From positions 124,001-188,000 of the forward strand of contig BDSI01000071.1 of assembly GCA_003117195.1 (NCBI GenBank): 64,000 bases of DNA, read 5' to 3'. Below the pieces are notes generated by a model that ran no database searches, was not told the origin of the DNA, and saw nothing but the letters and a program-made list of their open reading frames with translations. A program made the position numbers and the translations under genes. This DNA comes from Eudorina sp. 2006-703-Eu-15. Its lineage: Eukaryota > Chlorophyta > Chlorophyceae > Chlamydomonadales > Volvocaceae. Below are positions 1-10,344 of the stretch, in pieces (position 1 is the first letter of the stretch; every line of letters starts with the position of its first letter).

Positions 1-246
1 GGAAGGGGTCCGGGAAGGGGTGCGGGAAGGGATTGACACGGAAAGCAATTCCAGTCGCACATCGGCCAGGGACCGGGCGGACTGGCTCTGCCCTCAACAT
101 ACGGAGCTCGGGGTCTGGGGTGCAGTGATGTGTTGCCGTATGGCCCCATACCCACCTACCCGCCACCCCCGCACCCTTCTCCCCCCTGCGTCTGGGTTTG
201 TCTGCGCTTACTCCAGAACCAATATCCCCCCCATCGTGTCGCGCAG
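1..246. other. Probable intron of the BTB gene
   Basis: No exon was recognised here. The next exon begins at 247 after an AG acceptor and in mid-domain, so this stretch is most likely intron and the core of the BTB domain lies outside the window. Confidence 0.5.
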
Positions 247-3200
247 GTACATGTACACTGGCCAGCTCCCCTCAGAGGGCGTGAACCCCTCCCAGCTGCT
301 GCGGATGATTAAACTGGCGGACCAGTTCTCAGTCAACAGGTGGGCGGGGAACCGGGGATGGGACCAAGGGCGTGAGTGGCGCCCCGGGAACTACTGTACG
401 GCCGCAGTAGCTCGGCAAGAGGGAAGACACACTAAACAACTTGCTGGAGGCATATGCGGGAAGATCAACGGCTTGCTGCTGCATCGTTTCCGTAGGGTTC
501 GGTTCGGCGCCGCTCCCCCCTCGCGATGCCGGGGCGGTCCAATCTGCCGGATGGGGTGGGGGGTTGGATGGATCCATCCACGCCAGAACTGCTGTCCTCC
601 GCAAACCCACCCACCCACCCTTGCTCCACCCTTGCTCCCCCCACACTCCAACCCAACTCAACCCAACCCGGCCCCACGCATTCCAGCCCGAGCAACCTAT
701 GACACACCCGCCTGGGTTGTTGCTTCGGGTGAGTGAGTGAGTACCCTTGCGCTGAACACACACCCATCCACTCCGCCCACACCGCCCACACCGCCCACAC
801 CTGCGCCGCACCTCACCTGTCTGTCACCTCCATAACCCCGCCGGCCAGGTTCCTGGCCACCTGCAACTCGGCCCTGGCGGACGTCCCCCTGGACGCGCTC
901 TCCCTGGACCACGTGGCCGCCATCCTGGCGCTGCCCCCCTTCCTGCTAGAGGGCGAGGGCGCGCTGGCGGTGGCGCGGCGCCGCGCGGAGGCCAAGCTGG
1001 CCGCCACCTTCGGCGACCTGGAGGGCGCCTGGTTCGACCCGCTGCGCCGCCAGGACTTCCTGCGCCTGCCGCTCAGCGCGGTCAAGTTCCTGCTGCGGCG
1101 CACCGAGACCGCGGTGTACAAGTGAGTGAGGGGGGAGCGGAGCGGGGGGTAGGGGCGGGGATTGCGAGGTGGAGGGGGAAGCTGGGAGGAGGGGGGAGCT
1201 GGGAGGAGGGGGCAAGGGAGGATATGGGAAATTGGTAGACATTTTCACACTGCGCACTGCGCTGCTGCTGCCGGAGCGAAGGTCCGGTGAAGAATCAACT
1301 ATACCACTGGTAGGATCTCCAGCGACGCGACGGCGTCCACCTTGTAGGCCTCGGACAAGTACTGAATGAACGCGCAAACACCACGGCAGGGAGGAAGGGG
1401 CAGGGCGGAGAGGGGGGACCGGGGACGTCTCGGGTATGTCTCTGCTGATTCACGGTGGGGTTCCAGCTGCACAGGGCGGTGTGGTGCCGTAGTAGGACGG
1501 CAGGGGCGGGCGGGTGGGGCTGCGGGGGCGCACCTGTCGTATCGCGACAAGGCCATGTGTCCATGGGCCGGCCCGCCTCGCGGGACAGCCGCTGCGTCGT
1601 GTGGGGGCAAGGGGGCTGCGGGATGCATCCCATGGCACCACGCTCGTGGATTCCGCACCGGACCTTTGCTCGCTGGCAGCAGCGCAGTTTGAATATGTCT
1701 TATGTCTACCAATCTCCTGTACCCATGTATCTCCTCGTGGTCTCATCTAGGGTCGGCCCTGACGGTGTTGCGGCGCGTGTTGCGGTGTGGCCGCCTCCCC
1801 CCCTTCCCTCGATCCCTCGACCCCTCCCCCTGCAGCGAGAACACGGCGCTTGTGGCCCTGACGGACTGGATCGCGGCCAACAACAGCACTCGCGCCGGCG
1901 GCAACGACGGCGGCGGTCCGGGCGGCGCCACGGCTGCCGCCGCCGCCGCAGGCAGCGCCGACGCCGGCGACACGGCCGGCGGACAGGGCGCCTCCGCCGG
2001 CGGCAACGCGGCACCAGACAGCGCGGCGGCGGCGGCGGCGGCGTCTTCCGCGGGTCCCTCTTCTTCCTCCGCGCCTCCCTCCGGCTGTGCGCATATATCC
2101 GCAGCGGCGCCCGGATCTCGTTGCGGCGGGGACGGGGGCGGCGGAGGCTGCGGCGGCGGCGGGTTGAGTGAGGCGCAGCTGGACGAGCTGTTCGGCCTCA
2201 TCCGACTTCCGCACCTCTCCGCCGCCTACATGTCCCTGCTGCCGCACATAGGCTGGGTCAGCAAGCGCCTCACACCGCAGCTGCTGGCGAGGGTGCTGCA
2301 GCTGGTGAAGGCGGAGGTGGGGCCGCCCGGCAGCGGCGGAGGCGGCGGAGGCGGCGGAGGCGGAGGCGGCGGGGGGCTGTTGGGCGCCGGCGGGTCGGGC
2401 CTGCGCGGCGTCGGCGGCGACGGGCGGCCGCTGGGGGGACTGTACGGCAATGGTGCGCTGGAGCTGCTGCAGCGGCTGATGGGCGCGGCGGCGGTGCCGA
2501 GGGCGATGCCTGAGCGGACGGCGTTAGAGCTCGAGTGGTGGGTGGGGCGGGGGGGGGCGGGATGTGGGGGAAACGGGGGGCCGGGGGATGGGGCGGGCCG
2601 GGGGATGGGGGCGCTGCGCGATAGGACAGACGGGCGGCACCGTTACACGTGTATGCACGTGCGCAGCAATGTTGAGAAGGCGCTGTCACCTCAACAGCCG
2701 GAGAAGGCGGGTACGGTGCGGTGGTGGTGTCTTTTACGACCTCCGCTGGTCTTCTCCCCCCCCCCCGCCTTGCCCGGCCTTCCGGCGCCAAGTCACTGTC
2801 CACTTGCACCCGTTTGAAAACGCCCCCCGAAATCAAGCCCGTGTCCTCCGCCCCCTGATGCCGCCGACACCTCTCCCACTAGCCCTCCCCATGACCCCTG
2901 ACCCCTCCTCTCCTCCTCCCGCTTGAGTATTTCTGGGTGTGCCCGGGTCCGTTTCTGGGTTTAAATTTCCTTTTCTCTTTAATCTCCCCCCCTTACGTCA
3001 GTAACGATAGCGAACCCCTTCCTCCTCCCTCCCCCTCCCTCCTCCCCCCTCCTCCCCTCAACCGTCACTCTGGCAGCAGCGCAGTTTGAAGTGTCTACCA
3101 ATGTCCTATACCCTCCCCCTCCCTCCTCCCTCCATCCTTCCCTCCTTCTCCCCCTCCCTCTCAGGACCATCCACCGCGCCGACGTGCAGGCGCTCATCGC

Positions 3201-6048
3201 CGAGTGCCGGGCGGAGGAGTGCAGTGCGCCGGGGGCCCGGGGCGCGGGGATCTCGGGCGGGTCGGGCTCCCCCAGCGGCGAGGAGGGCGGCGGGGTGGCC
3301 ACCGTGGAGTCCACCCGCCTCTTCAGCGAGCCCGCCTACTACTACGCGGGGTTCTACTGGCGGATGTGCTTCTTCGTGCAGGTGGGGGGGGGGGGGTAAA
3401 TTTGAAATGTGAAAAGAGAAACGAAACCCAGAAATGGTGAAGGGGTGTAGGGGGGGAAAGAGTACAGGACATGTTCTTGTTGCGCTGCTGCAGCCAGAGC
3501 CAAGGTGCGGTGCGGCCCCGACTGCGCCACCAAGGGGGGGGTATGGAAAATTGGTAGACATTTTCAAACGCCAGGGGGGGATCTCCCCAGCGGTGTGATG
3601 ACGTCCACCCGGGAGCCGGGGGTGGGAGTCCAACCCTTCCAAGAGACGTGACATAATGCACACCTAGACATGCACACCTAGACATGCACACCTACATGCA
3701 CACCTACATGCACACCTACATGCACACCTAGACATGCACACCTACATGCACATCTAGACATGCACATCTAGACATGCACATCTAGACATGCACACCTACA
3801 TGCACATCTAGACATGCACATCTAGACATGCACACCTACATGCACATCTAGACATGCACATCTAGACATGCACATCTAGACATGCACACCTACATGCACA
3901 TCTAGACATGCACATCTAGACATGCACACCTACATGCACATCTAGACATGCACATCTAGACATGCCCATACGGTGGAGGTGGCCGCCCACCCCTGCTGCC
4001 CTGGTGGAAACAACTGCTGTACCGGCGGCACACACACCCACACACCCACGGACGGGTTCCTTTCTAAACACCCACGGACGGACGGACGGACGGACGGACG
4101 GACAGACCACATCCGCACGTTATGGCGCTGGGACTGCAGAAAAAGGTGGAGCCCAAACGGCGGCGAATAGGGGAGATGAACGACGTCAGCGGTGGCGGCG
4201 GAGGCGCCGGGGGAGGGGGAGCCGGCGGCGCGGCAGCAGCGGGTGGCGGCGGCGGAGCCGGCGGTGCCAACGGCGGCGGCGGCGCTGATATGTTTGCGGG
4301 GGACCTGGGCGGCGGCCGGCTTGGCGGCGGCGGCGGCGGCGGTGGCGGCTCTTCTGGCAGCGGTCGGGACAGTGGCGATGTGGCGGTGTACCACGACTTC
4401 CTGGGGGTGACGTGCCGCGCGGTGAGCCCTGGGAGGGGTCAGCGGGGGGCCCTACCTGTGGGATGCCCGAGGGGGGGAGGGGTAATGGGAAATTGGTAGA
4501 CGCATTCAAACTGCTCTGCTGCCAGAGCTACAGTCCCCGGTGGGGGAGGGGGGGTGCCGGGGGGCGCAAGCTGCTGCACGGTCAGGCCGGCCCGGGGCCA
4601 CAGCCGGGCACGGAGCCCTCCCGGGAGGGGTGTCGGCAGCCGAGCCGGACAACTGCTGCCGACCCGCCCCTGTGGCTTGCTGCGGTTTCGCTGTCGTGGT
4701 TGACGGCAGGGGTTCCGGCTGTCGCCGTCCGCTGAGAGGTACGAGCCCACCGGCGGGCAGCTTGCCTGAGGGGCGCCGACCGCCGCCCTGGGGAGTGGGG
4801 AGTGGGGAGTGGGGAGTACCGTAGAATCCACCACCAGGGGAGGGGCCAGTAGGGAGTGAAGTAGAATCCGCCATGGGGAGGGGCCACATCCCCCAACCAG
4901 CCTCCCAACCCTAACCTTCCTTCACAGCCCCGGCGCCTCCCCCCTCACAATCGGGTGCTTGCTCCTCTGGGGTCTCTCCGGGTGGGCACACAGGCGGTCC
5001 CGTACATGCAGTACATGCAGTACCATGCGTCGGTTTCTGTGCTTCTCTGAGGGCTGTCACCGTCAAGCCCGTTCCCCCGGGGGCTGTCCCCCGGGCGGGG
5101 CGGCGCCCGCCCTTTTACCCCCGCAAGGGACCCTCGATCAACCACCCACCGCCACTCAACAGGGTACACAGCCCCCCTGGGAGCTCACTGTGCTTGCCCC
5201 AGCGGTTTTCCCCATTGCAACCCACTCCACCCCACCCCACCCCACCCCCAATTAGCTTCAGGACCCTAGGTTTACCACTTTCCCATGTCCCCCCCTACTG
5301 CGGACCCGCCCCCTGTCCGTCCTCGCCTGTCCGCACCCGCGCACCCCCTGCCCTCCCCCTCTGCAGGTGCTGGGCGGTGAGGAGTTCGCGCCCCTCACCT
5401 GCATGAACCTGGAGCTGCTGGCCGCCCGGTTCAATGCGCTGGGGGAGCAGCTGCCCGCGCAGCGCGCCGAGGTGCCCGGGTACGTGGACGACGAGGTGCC
5501 GTACGGAGGTGGGTGCGCCGGGGGGGGAGAGGTTGGGGCGGGCAGGGCGGGGAGGTCTGGGCGGGCAGGGCGGGGGATGGAGGGTACCGTATAGGAAATG
5601 GATAGGGGGGGGAGGGGTAATGGGTGGCAGTTTCGCTGTCATGGTTGATGATTGTGTCAAGGGTAACGGCCCGGGGGGGGGCCCGGGGCCAAGCGCCGGC
5701 CGGGGCAGCAGCCACGGAGGTCGCCTGAAGGGCCGGGGGCCGCCAACGGCCTCACGGCTCCGACAGCAATGATGCCGTCGCGCGCTGGCGGTGGCAGGCG
5801 ACGGCAGTTGACGCACTCCCCTTTTGTCTGGGCTGTTTTTTAAAGCCCCTTCCCAACACCCCCTCGCAGCTCGACCTGGGGTTGTTTCTTCGTTACCATT
5901 CCCCCCTCCCCCTGTGTTATCCTTGTGTACGACTGCAGTGTACGACTTCTTCCGGCAGGACAACCTCTCGGACGCGAGCCAGCTGGCACCCTTCGTGTGC
6001 ATGCGGAACATGCTTCACCTGTCGTGTAAGATCACCAGGTGCTCATGA
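247..6048 (+). CDS. BTB/POZ-BACK domain protein, 5' end outside window
   Basis: Exons: 247-339, 849-1121, 1836-2537, 3165-3381, 4140-4421, 4928-5038, 5367-5508, 5939-6048 (stop TGA). Phases agree throughout and give about 642 residues. The first exon reads YMYTGQLPSEG...LLRMIKLADQF, the C-terminal end of a BTB fold. It is followed by a BACK-like helical segment (FLATCNSALADVPLDAL; TETAVYNENTALVALTDWIA). Exon 3 has long Ala/Gly linkers and poly-Gly. Exon 5 is basic (KKVEPKRRR, a possible nuclear signal) and then Gly/Ala-rich. The C-terminal part (FYWRMCFF; YHDFLGVTCR; FAPLTCMNLELLAARF; VYDFFRQDN) looks like a beta-rich domain, perhaps MATH/TRAF-like, but I do not recognise it. BTB-BACK proteins are usually Cullin-3 substrate adaptors, so that is the inferred role. 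Exon 6 is the least certain: its donor was placed at 5039 by frame only. Confidence 0.8.
1221..1280 (+). repeat. Intronic dispersed repeat family A, donor-side copy
   Basis: Contains GGGAAATTGGTAGACATTTT followed by CACTGCG...GCTGCTGCTGCCGGAGCGAAGGTCCGG. It lies about 100 bases after the donor at 1122. An inverted partner is at 1648-1723 in the same intron. Confidence 0.75.
1648..1723 (-). repeat. Intronic dispersed repeat family A, acceptor-side inverted copy
   Basis: Reads GCACCGGACCTTTGCTCGC, GGCAGCAGCGCAGTTTGAA, then TGTCTACCAATCTCC: the reverse complement of 1221-1290. It ends about 110 bases before the acceptor of the exon at 1836. Confidence 0.75.
2931..2985 (-). repeat. Intronic dispersed repeat family B, acceptor-side copy
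   Basis: CCCGGGTCCGTTTCTGGGTT, then TAAATTTCCTTTTCTC, the reverse complement of the family B core (AAATT..GAAAA..GAAACCCAGAAACGAACCCGG). It is in the second half of the intron before the exon at 3165. Confidence 0.55.
3068..3113 (-). repeat. Intronic dispersed repeat family A, acceptor-side copy
   Basis: CTCTGGCAGCAGCGCAGTTT, then GTGTCTACCAATGTCCTATACC, about 50 bases before the acceptor of the exon at 3165. Confidence 0.75.
3395..3440 (+). repeat. Intronic dispersed repeat family B, donor-side copy
   Basis: GGTAAATTTGAAATGTGAAA, then AGAGAAACGAAACCCAGAAAT, starting about 14 bases after the donor at 3382. Confidence 0.55.
3478..3570 (+). repeat. Intronic dispersed repeat family A, donor-side copy (rearranged)
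   Basis: TGTTGCGCTGCTGCAGCCAG at 3478-3500 and GGAAAATTGGTAGACATTTT with CAAACG at 3545-3570. The two halves are in the opposite order to other copies. It lies in the intron after the donor at 3382. Confidence 0.65.
3659..3966. repeat. Minisatellite of ACATGCACAYCTAG-type units
   Basis: About 300 bases of alternating units close to ACATGCACATCTAG (14 bases) and a shorter ACATGCACACCT. It lies wholly in the intron between the exons ending 3381 and starting 4140. Confidence 0.9.
4074..4104. repeat. (ACGG)n microsatellite
   Basis: About eight tandem ACGG units, 35 bases before the acceptor of the exon at 4140. Confidence 0.9.
4482..4529 (+). repeat. Intronic dispersed repeat family A, donor-side copy
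   Basis: GGGAAATTGGTAGACGCATT, then CAAACTGCTCTGCTGCCAGAGC. It lies about 60 bases after the donor at 4422. Confidence 0.75.
4685..5648 (+). repeat. Two copies of a third intronic motif, in adjacent introns
   Basis: GTTTCGCTGTCRTGGTTGA occurs at 4685-4703 and 5630-5648, in two introns of the BTB gene. Loosely similar GC-rich sequence follows both (GCCTGARGGGC and CCGCC tracts). A weaker match (GTTTCGCTGTTGTGGG) is near 39479, downstream of TOR. Confidence 0.4.
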
Positions 6049-6648
6049 GCTGGGCTGAGCTGAGCTCTGACGAGGAGCTGATCAGGAGCTGGGCTGCGCT
6101 GCGCTGCTGAGGAGCTGAGCTCTGACGAGGAGCTGGGTTGATCAGGAGCTGGGCTGCGCTGCGCTGCTGAGCAGCTGAGCTCTGACGAGGAGCTGGGTTG
6201 ATCAGGAGCTGGGCTGCGCTGCGCTGCTGAGGAGCTGAGCTCTGGCGAGGAGCTGATCAGGAGCTGGGCTGCGCTGCGCTGCTGAGGAGCTGAGCTCTGA
6301 CGAGGAGCTGGGTTGATCAGGAGCTGGGCTGCGCTGCGCTGCTGAGGAGCTGAGCTCTGACGAGGAGCTGGGTTGATCAGGAGCTGGGCTGCGCTGCGCT
6401 GCTGAGCAGCTGAGCTCTGACGAGGAGCTGGGTTGATCAGGAGCTGGGCTGCGCTGCGCTGCTGAGGAGCTGAGCTCTGGCGAGGAGCTGATCAGGAGCT
6501 GGGCTGCGCTGCGCTGCTGAGGAGCTGAGCTCTGACGAGGAGCTGGGTTGATCAGGAGCTGGGCTGCGCTGCGCTGCTGAGGAGCTGAGCTCTGACGAGG
6601 AGCTGGGTTGATCAGGAGCTGCGCGGTGCTGCGCCGCGCTGAGCTTAG
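6049..6648. repeat. 60-bp minisatellite directly after the BTB stop codon
   Basis: About ten tandem copies of a 60-base unit (GAGGAGCTGAGCTCTGACGA, then GGAGCTGGGTTGATCAGGAG, then CTGGGCTGCGCTGCGCTGCT). Variant units lack GGGTTG and are 54 bases long. A unit marked TCTGGCGAGG recurs at 6241 and 6476, so there is a higher-order period of about 235 bases (four units). It starts at the stop codon, so it is probably in the 3' UTR or immediate flank. Confidence 0.95.
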
Positions 6649-9056
6649 TTGATGAGGGGCTGAGAGGGCGGGGAGGGGGGACGAGCTGGGGTTGATGGCT
6701 TTGCGGGATGAGGTCATTTGGTTGGGGAGGGAGGGGGGGAGAGAGGGAGGGAGGGAGGGAGGGACGAGATGCTGGGGAAGGGGATGATGAGGATGGTGCA
6801 TTGGGTGCACACGTACATATTGGTTACTTTGCTTAGCATATGAATATACACATTGCGCTGACTTACCTGGACTGCGAAGGTCCGGAGTACCGGGGTGGAA
6901 CTGAGAGTGTGCCGGGGCGTCCAGCGGAGTTGAGAGCAGAGGGCGCATAGGGGGTCTAGGCTACCGAATGAGGACGAGGGGGGGGACGTCGATACTTGAC
7001 AGCACGGGTGGCCACACGTTTGGGGCGGGTCGGGGACGACCTGCGGCGCTTGGCTGCCTCGCGGAACAGGCGGACCGACGAGTTCGGGCAGGGGCGGGGG
7101 CAGGGGACCATGCACTGCCCCGTGTACAGTCCCAGGGGGGAGGGTGTACAGCGGGACTGGGCACGTGGGCAGTTGTCAGTCGGTTGTCTGTACGGTACAT
7201 ACGAATAGCCCAGCAACCACCGCAGCGTGTTGCTGGTCTGCGTGGGGGCTGTGAGGTCGAGGCCGGCTCCTGTCTGGCATCATGTACATTACGGTTTGTC
7301 GGGGGGGGGGTGCCCGGGCGGGGCAGCCCATAGCGTATTCGCGTTGGTCGGTGCGTGTGAGGTCGCGACGTGGGAGGCGGCCCTCCTTCCCCCTCCACAC
7401 GAGGCAGAGGCGAGGGAGGAAGGGAGGCAGTGCGGTTGTGCAGTTACACACCGGGGGTCGGGGAGGGTGAGACCTGAAGCCGGTCCGTGCGGTAGATCTG
7501 TGTTGCCAAAGCTGTTGGAGAGTTGCAGCCGGAGGGGTGTCGCAGGAGTGTGCGAGGCGGGCCGGGGTCCGTCATGCGTCCATCACACAGCCCTGCGCGG
7601 ATTCCTGCTGACACGGCCCGTCGTGGCCATGCTCTCAACATAACCGTAACAACGGTTGCGGTTTACTGCGGTTATGAGGATGAGGTGAATGCTGCAGCGT
7701 GGGTTCGGGCCGTGGTAGGGGGCCGAAGGGCCGGTTGTCGGTTCTGTAGCGCTCTGGCCACTATCAGTGGTGATGCTGGTTTACCACCTTTGTTGGGTTG
7801 ATACCGTAGCTAGCCGCTCGGCTACGTGTAATGTCAGTGCGTCTGCCATACGCGAAAGTGACTACGCCCCGCACCGCGGTGGTAGCTTTTTGTGCAACGC
7901 GCAGGATCCACTATGGAACAGGTTTGTCACTCTTGAGACATGACCATGCAAGAGGGGGTGGCTTTGCCCGGCTGGGCTGGGGGCCCGTACGAGCTCCGAC
8001 CGCATCTCAGCCCCTGCCAGCCTGACCGACTCTCCCCAACCCTTGGTCCTCCAGATCAAAAAGCACGTGCGCAGGTAGCTCCATGCGCGGCGCCGGGCCT
8101 GCACCGCCGCGCACCACCCCGCTCACGGCTCGCGAGCGGCGGAGCAGTTGTACAGCGAACTTGCATGAGAAAGGCAGACACGTCCTGGGGCCAATGGCGG
8201 CCGGCAGTCGGTCAAGGGTGGGTTCGCCCGGGACTCGGGCGCCGGGGGTCCACATGGCCCCGGACAGGCCTTGGCTGACCACGGCAGCAAAACTGTTGGG
8301 TGCGTGCAGCTCCGTCCTCCTTGTACGGGTAATAAATGATGGATTCACCGATTTGCTCACCGGCGGGGTGTCGCGAGAATGTCCGGTTGGACACCTGCAT
8401 GAAGAAAATCACACTACCCCCCCCCCCAACACACCACCACCACCACCATGTACGCATACGGGCAAATTATTTGGGCGCTTCTCGGCCCCTCGCATACCAC
8501 GCACTCCACATACTCCGCATATACAACCACCACCACCACCACCAAAACATTATGTGGAGGCGTGTACCCGGTTCCCCCGCATGCTGTTGTCATCGCCGCG
8601 CTGAGAAACGTCGGTCACAACATCTGCTGTCGTGGCCCCAGTGATGTGCCCAGTCAGTGCATCACGGTCGCATTCGTGATCGCACACAGCACCACCCTCA
8701 CCACCTTCACCACCCTCGCCACGACTACCATTGTCACCACCACCTCCGACGCCACTGCCGTCGTTTGTCTACTTCGCATCCGCAATCACGACCCCGAAGT
8801 CCTCGCTCCACCATCGCCACCGTCACGAAAACCTCCATCACCACCACTAACACCATACCCCATGACCCGCTGCTCGGAATGCGAATGCGTCGGCGCCCAA
8901 CCTATTCACGGCGCCGCTCCTGCAACGAATAACACGCGACTTGCTTCTGAAGTGTAATCACTGCGGCCGTACTCCCAGTGTCCTGGTGCGCATCGTACTC
9001 CTCCTTCGTCGCACCCGACACATCTTTCACACCCGCGATATCTACGAACGATCCAT
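6649..9056. other. Intergenic region between convergent genes
   Basis: It contains GGGA-rich sequence (6715-6770), low-complexity CAC/CAT-rich sequence (8430-8870) and several open frames without protein-like composition. I see no supported gene. Confidence 0.6.
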
Positions 9057-10344
9057 TCACGACTCTGGCGACGACCCGTACGGCGGCAGCCCCCACGCCT
9101 CCGGCTTGAAGTCCTCCAGCGATTTCAGCACCTGGGTCGCGCCGCACTGCTGCAGCTCCTCCGGCAGCCCCGGGTACGGCACCATGACCACGCGCATGCC
9201 CGCCGCCAGGGCCGCCTCCACGCCGTTGGGCGCATCCTCAAACACCAGCGCCTGGCCCGGGGGCGGGCGCGGCGGCGGGAAGCCCTCCAGGGCGCGCAGG
9301 AAGATGGCGGGGTCGGGCTTGGCGCGGGGCACCATGTCTCCCGTGATGACGTGGTGGAAGAGCCCGAAGAGGCCCGCGTGTTCGGAGGTCTTGAGCTCAA
9401 AGAGGTGCTGTGGGGAGCCGGTGGCGACGCAGATCGGTATCCCGCAGGCGGCCAGGTGGCGGATCAGGCGCTCGGCCCCGGGCATGAGCGGGGACTCGGG
9501 GAAGACGGCCTGCAGCAGCGCGTCGCGCTCTGCCAGGAATTGCTGCGGGGTGCGGGACGTGGGGTGCGGGACGTGGGGTGCGTAGAGAAACAGCCCAGAC
9601 ACAGCCAACCCGGGGCGTGGGGTGCGTAGTTCGGGGTCAGGGGTCAGGGGCAAGGGGTAACGGACGGGCCCGGCAGGCAGCGGTTCAGGCTTGGTGTTCA
9701 TCAGGTCGGAGATGCCCGGGTTGCTAGCAGCGGCGGCGGACAGTCCTCAAGTGAGGAAGGGGACAAGGACTTTGGGAGAGACGGAGGGGCGTTGCTGGAA
9801 TGGGAAGACGGGGTCGTGGTGCAGCGGCACGCAGGAGTGAGTGAGTGTGTGTGGGTGGGCGGGGGAAGGGAAGATCTGTGGAGCCGGTCGCATGTGGATT
9901 ACGGATCTACTGACTGACGGACAGGCAGACGGACGAACGGATGGGCAGAGAAGTTCAGGCCCAGACAAACGTGCCGTCAGCCGCCCAGCCAGCCGCCCAG
10001 CCAGCCGCCCAGCCAGCCGCCCAGCCAGCCGCCCAGCCAGCCGCCCAGCCAGCCGCCCAGCCAGCCGCCCAGCCAGCCGCCAATCCCTTGTGCCATCCGC
10101 CCATTTCGCCCACCCAGCCGCGCGTGTGCGCGTCATCCCAAGGGAGGATACCCACCCACCTCGGGGGTGATCTCCTCGGGGGTCAGCTTCAGCTCCTCCA
10201 CCAGCACTCTGGCTGCATCCAGCGCCTGGCGACCCATCATCTTGGCCTTGAGCTCCCACGTGAAGGTGCGGCCGAAGCGGTCCAGCACCCGCTGCTGTGC
10301 AATGGTGTAGGCGCCCTCCGTGTCCAGCAACAGTCCGTCCATGT
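9057..10344 (-). CDS. HAD-superfamily phosphatase, GS1/HDHD1 (pseudouridine-5'-phosphatase) type
   Basis: Recognised exons on the minus strand: 10344-10160 and 9542-9057 (stop TGA). The upstream exon that would supply the residues before DMDG was not found, so the 5' end is incomplete. All HAD motifs are present: motif I DMDGLLLDTE (nucleophile Asp and acid Asp), cap region with WELKAKMMGRQA, motif II CVATGSPQH, motif III Lys in RAKPDPAIFL, and motif IV VFEDAPNGVEAA. Length and motif spacing match human HDHD1 and plant GS1-like proteins, which dephosphorylate pseudouridine-5'-phosphate or glycerol-3-phosphate. The exact substrate cannot be told from sequence. The single intron seen (9543-10159) carries a 12-base tandem repeat. 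The gene is divergent from TOR. Confidence 0.88.
9583..9620 (+). repeat. Family B copy, acceptor side of a minus-strand gene
   Basis: GAGAAACAGCCCAGACACAG, then CCAACCCGGGG. Read along the HAD gene (minus strand), it is the reverse complement and sits just upstream of the acceptor at 9543, so it obeys the same orientation rule as copies in plus-strand genes. Confidence 0.45.
9979..10082. repeat. 12-bp minisatellite in HAD gene intron
   Basis: About 8.5 exact tandem copies of AGCCGCCCAGCC inside the intron 9543-10159. The 12-base period keeps frames open on both strands (Ala-Gln-Pro and Gly-Trp-Ala repeats), but these frames are not coding. Confidence 0.95.

Noticed and set aside
1743..2247. 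Several long frames antisense to or shifted from BTB exon 3
   Set aside because: They are shadow frames of a GC-rich exon encoding Ala/Gly linkers; only the sense frame joins in phase with neighbouring exons.
3659..3966. Regularly spaced repeats that might suggest a CRISPR array
   Set aside because: The units are contiguous, with no unique spacers, and lie in an intron of a eukaryotic gene. It is a minisatellite.
6202..6948. 248-codon minus-strand Ser/Ala/Gln-rich frame
   Set aside because: It is produced by the 60-base minisatellite. There is no protein-like region outside the repeat.
8430..8930. His/Thr-rich frames that could look like a metal-binding protein
   Set aside because: They come from low-complexity CAC/CAT/ACC sequence; no start context or conserved motif was found.
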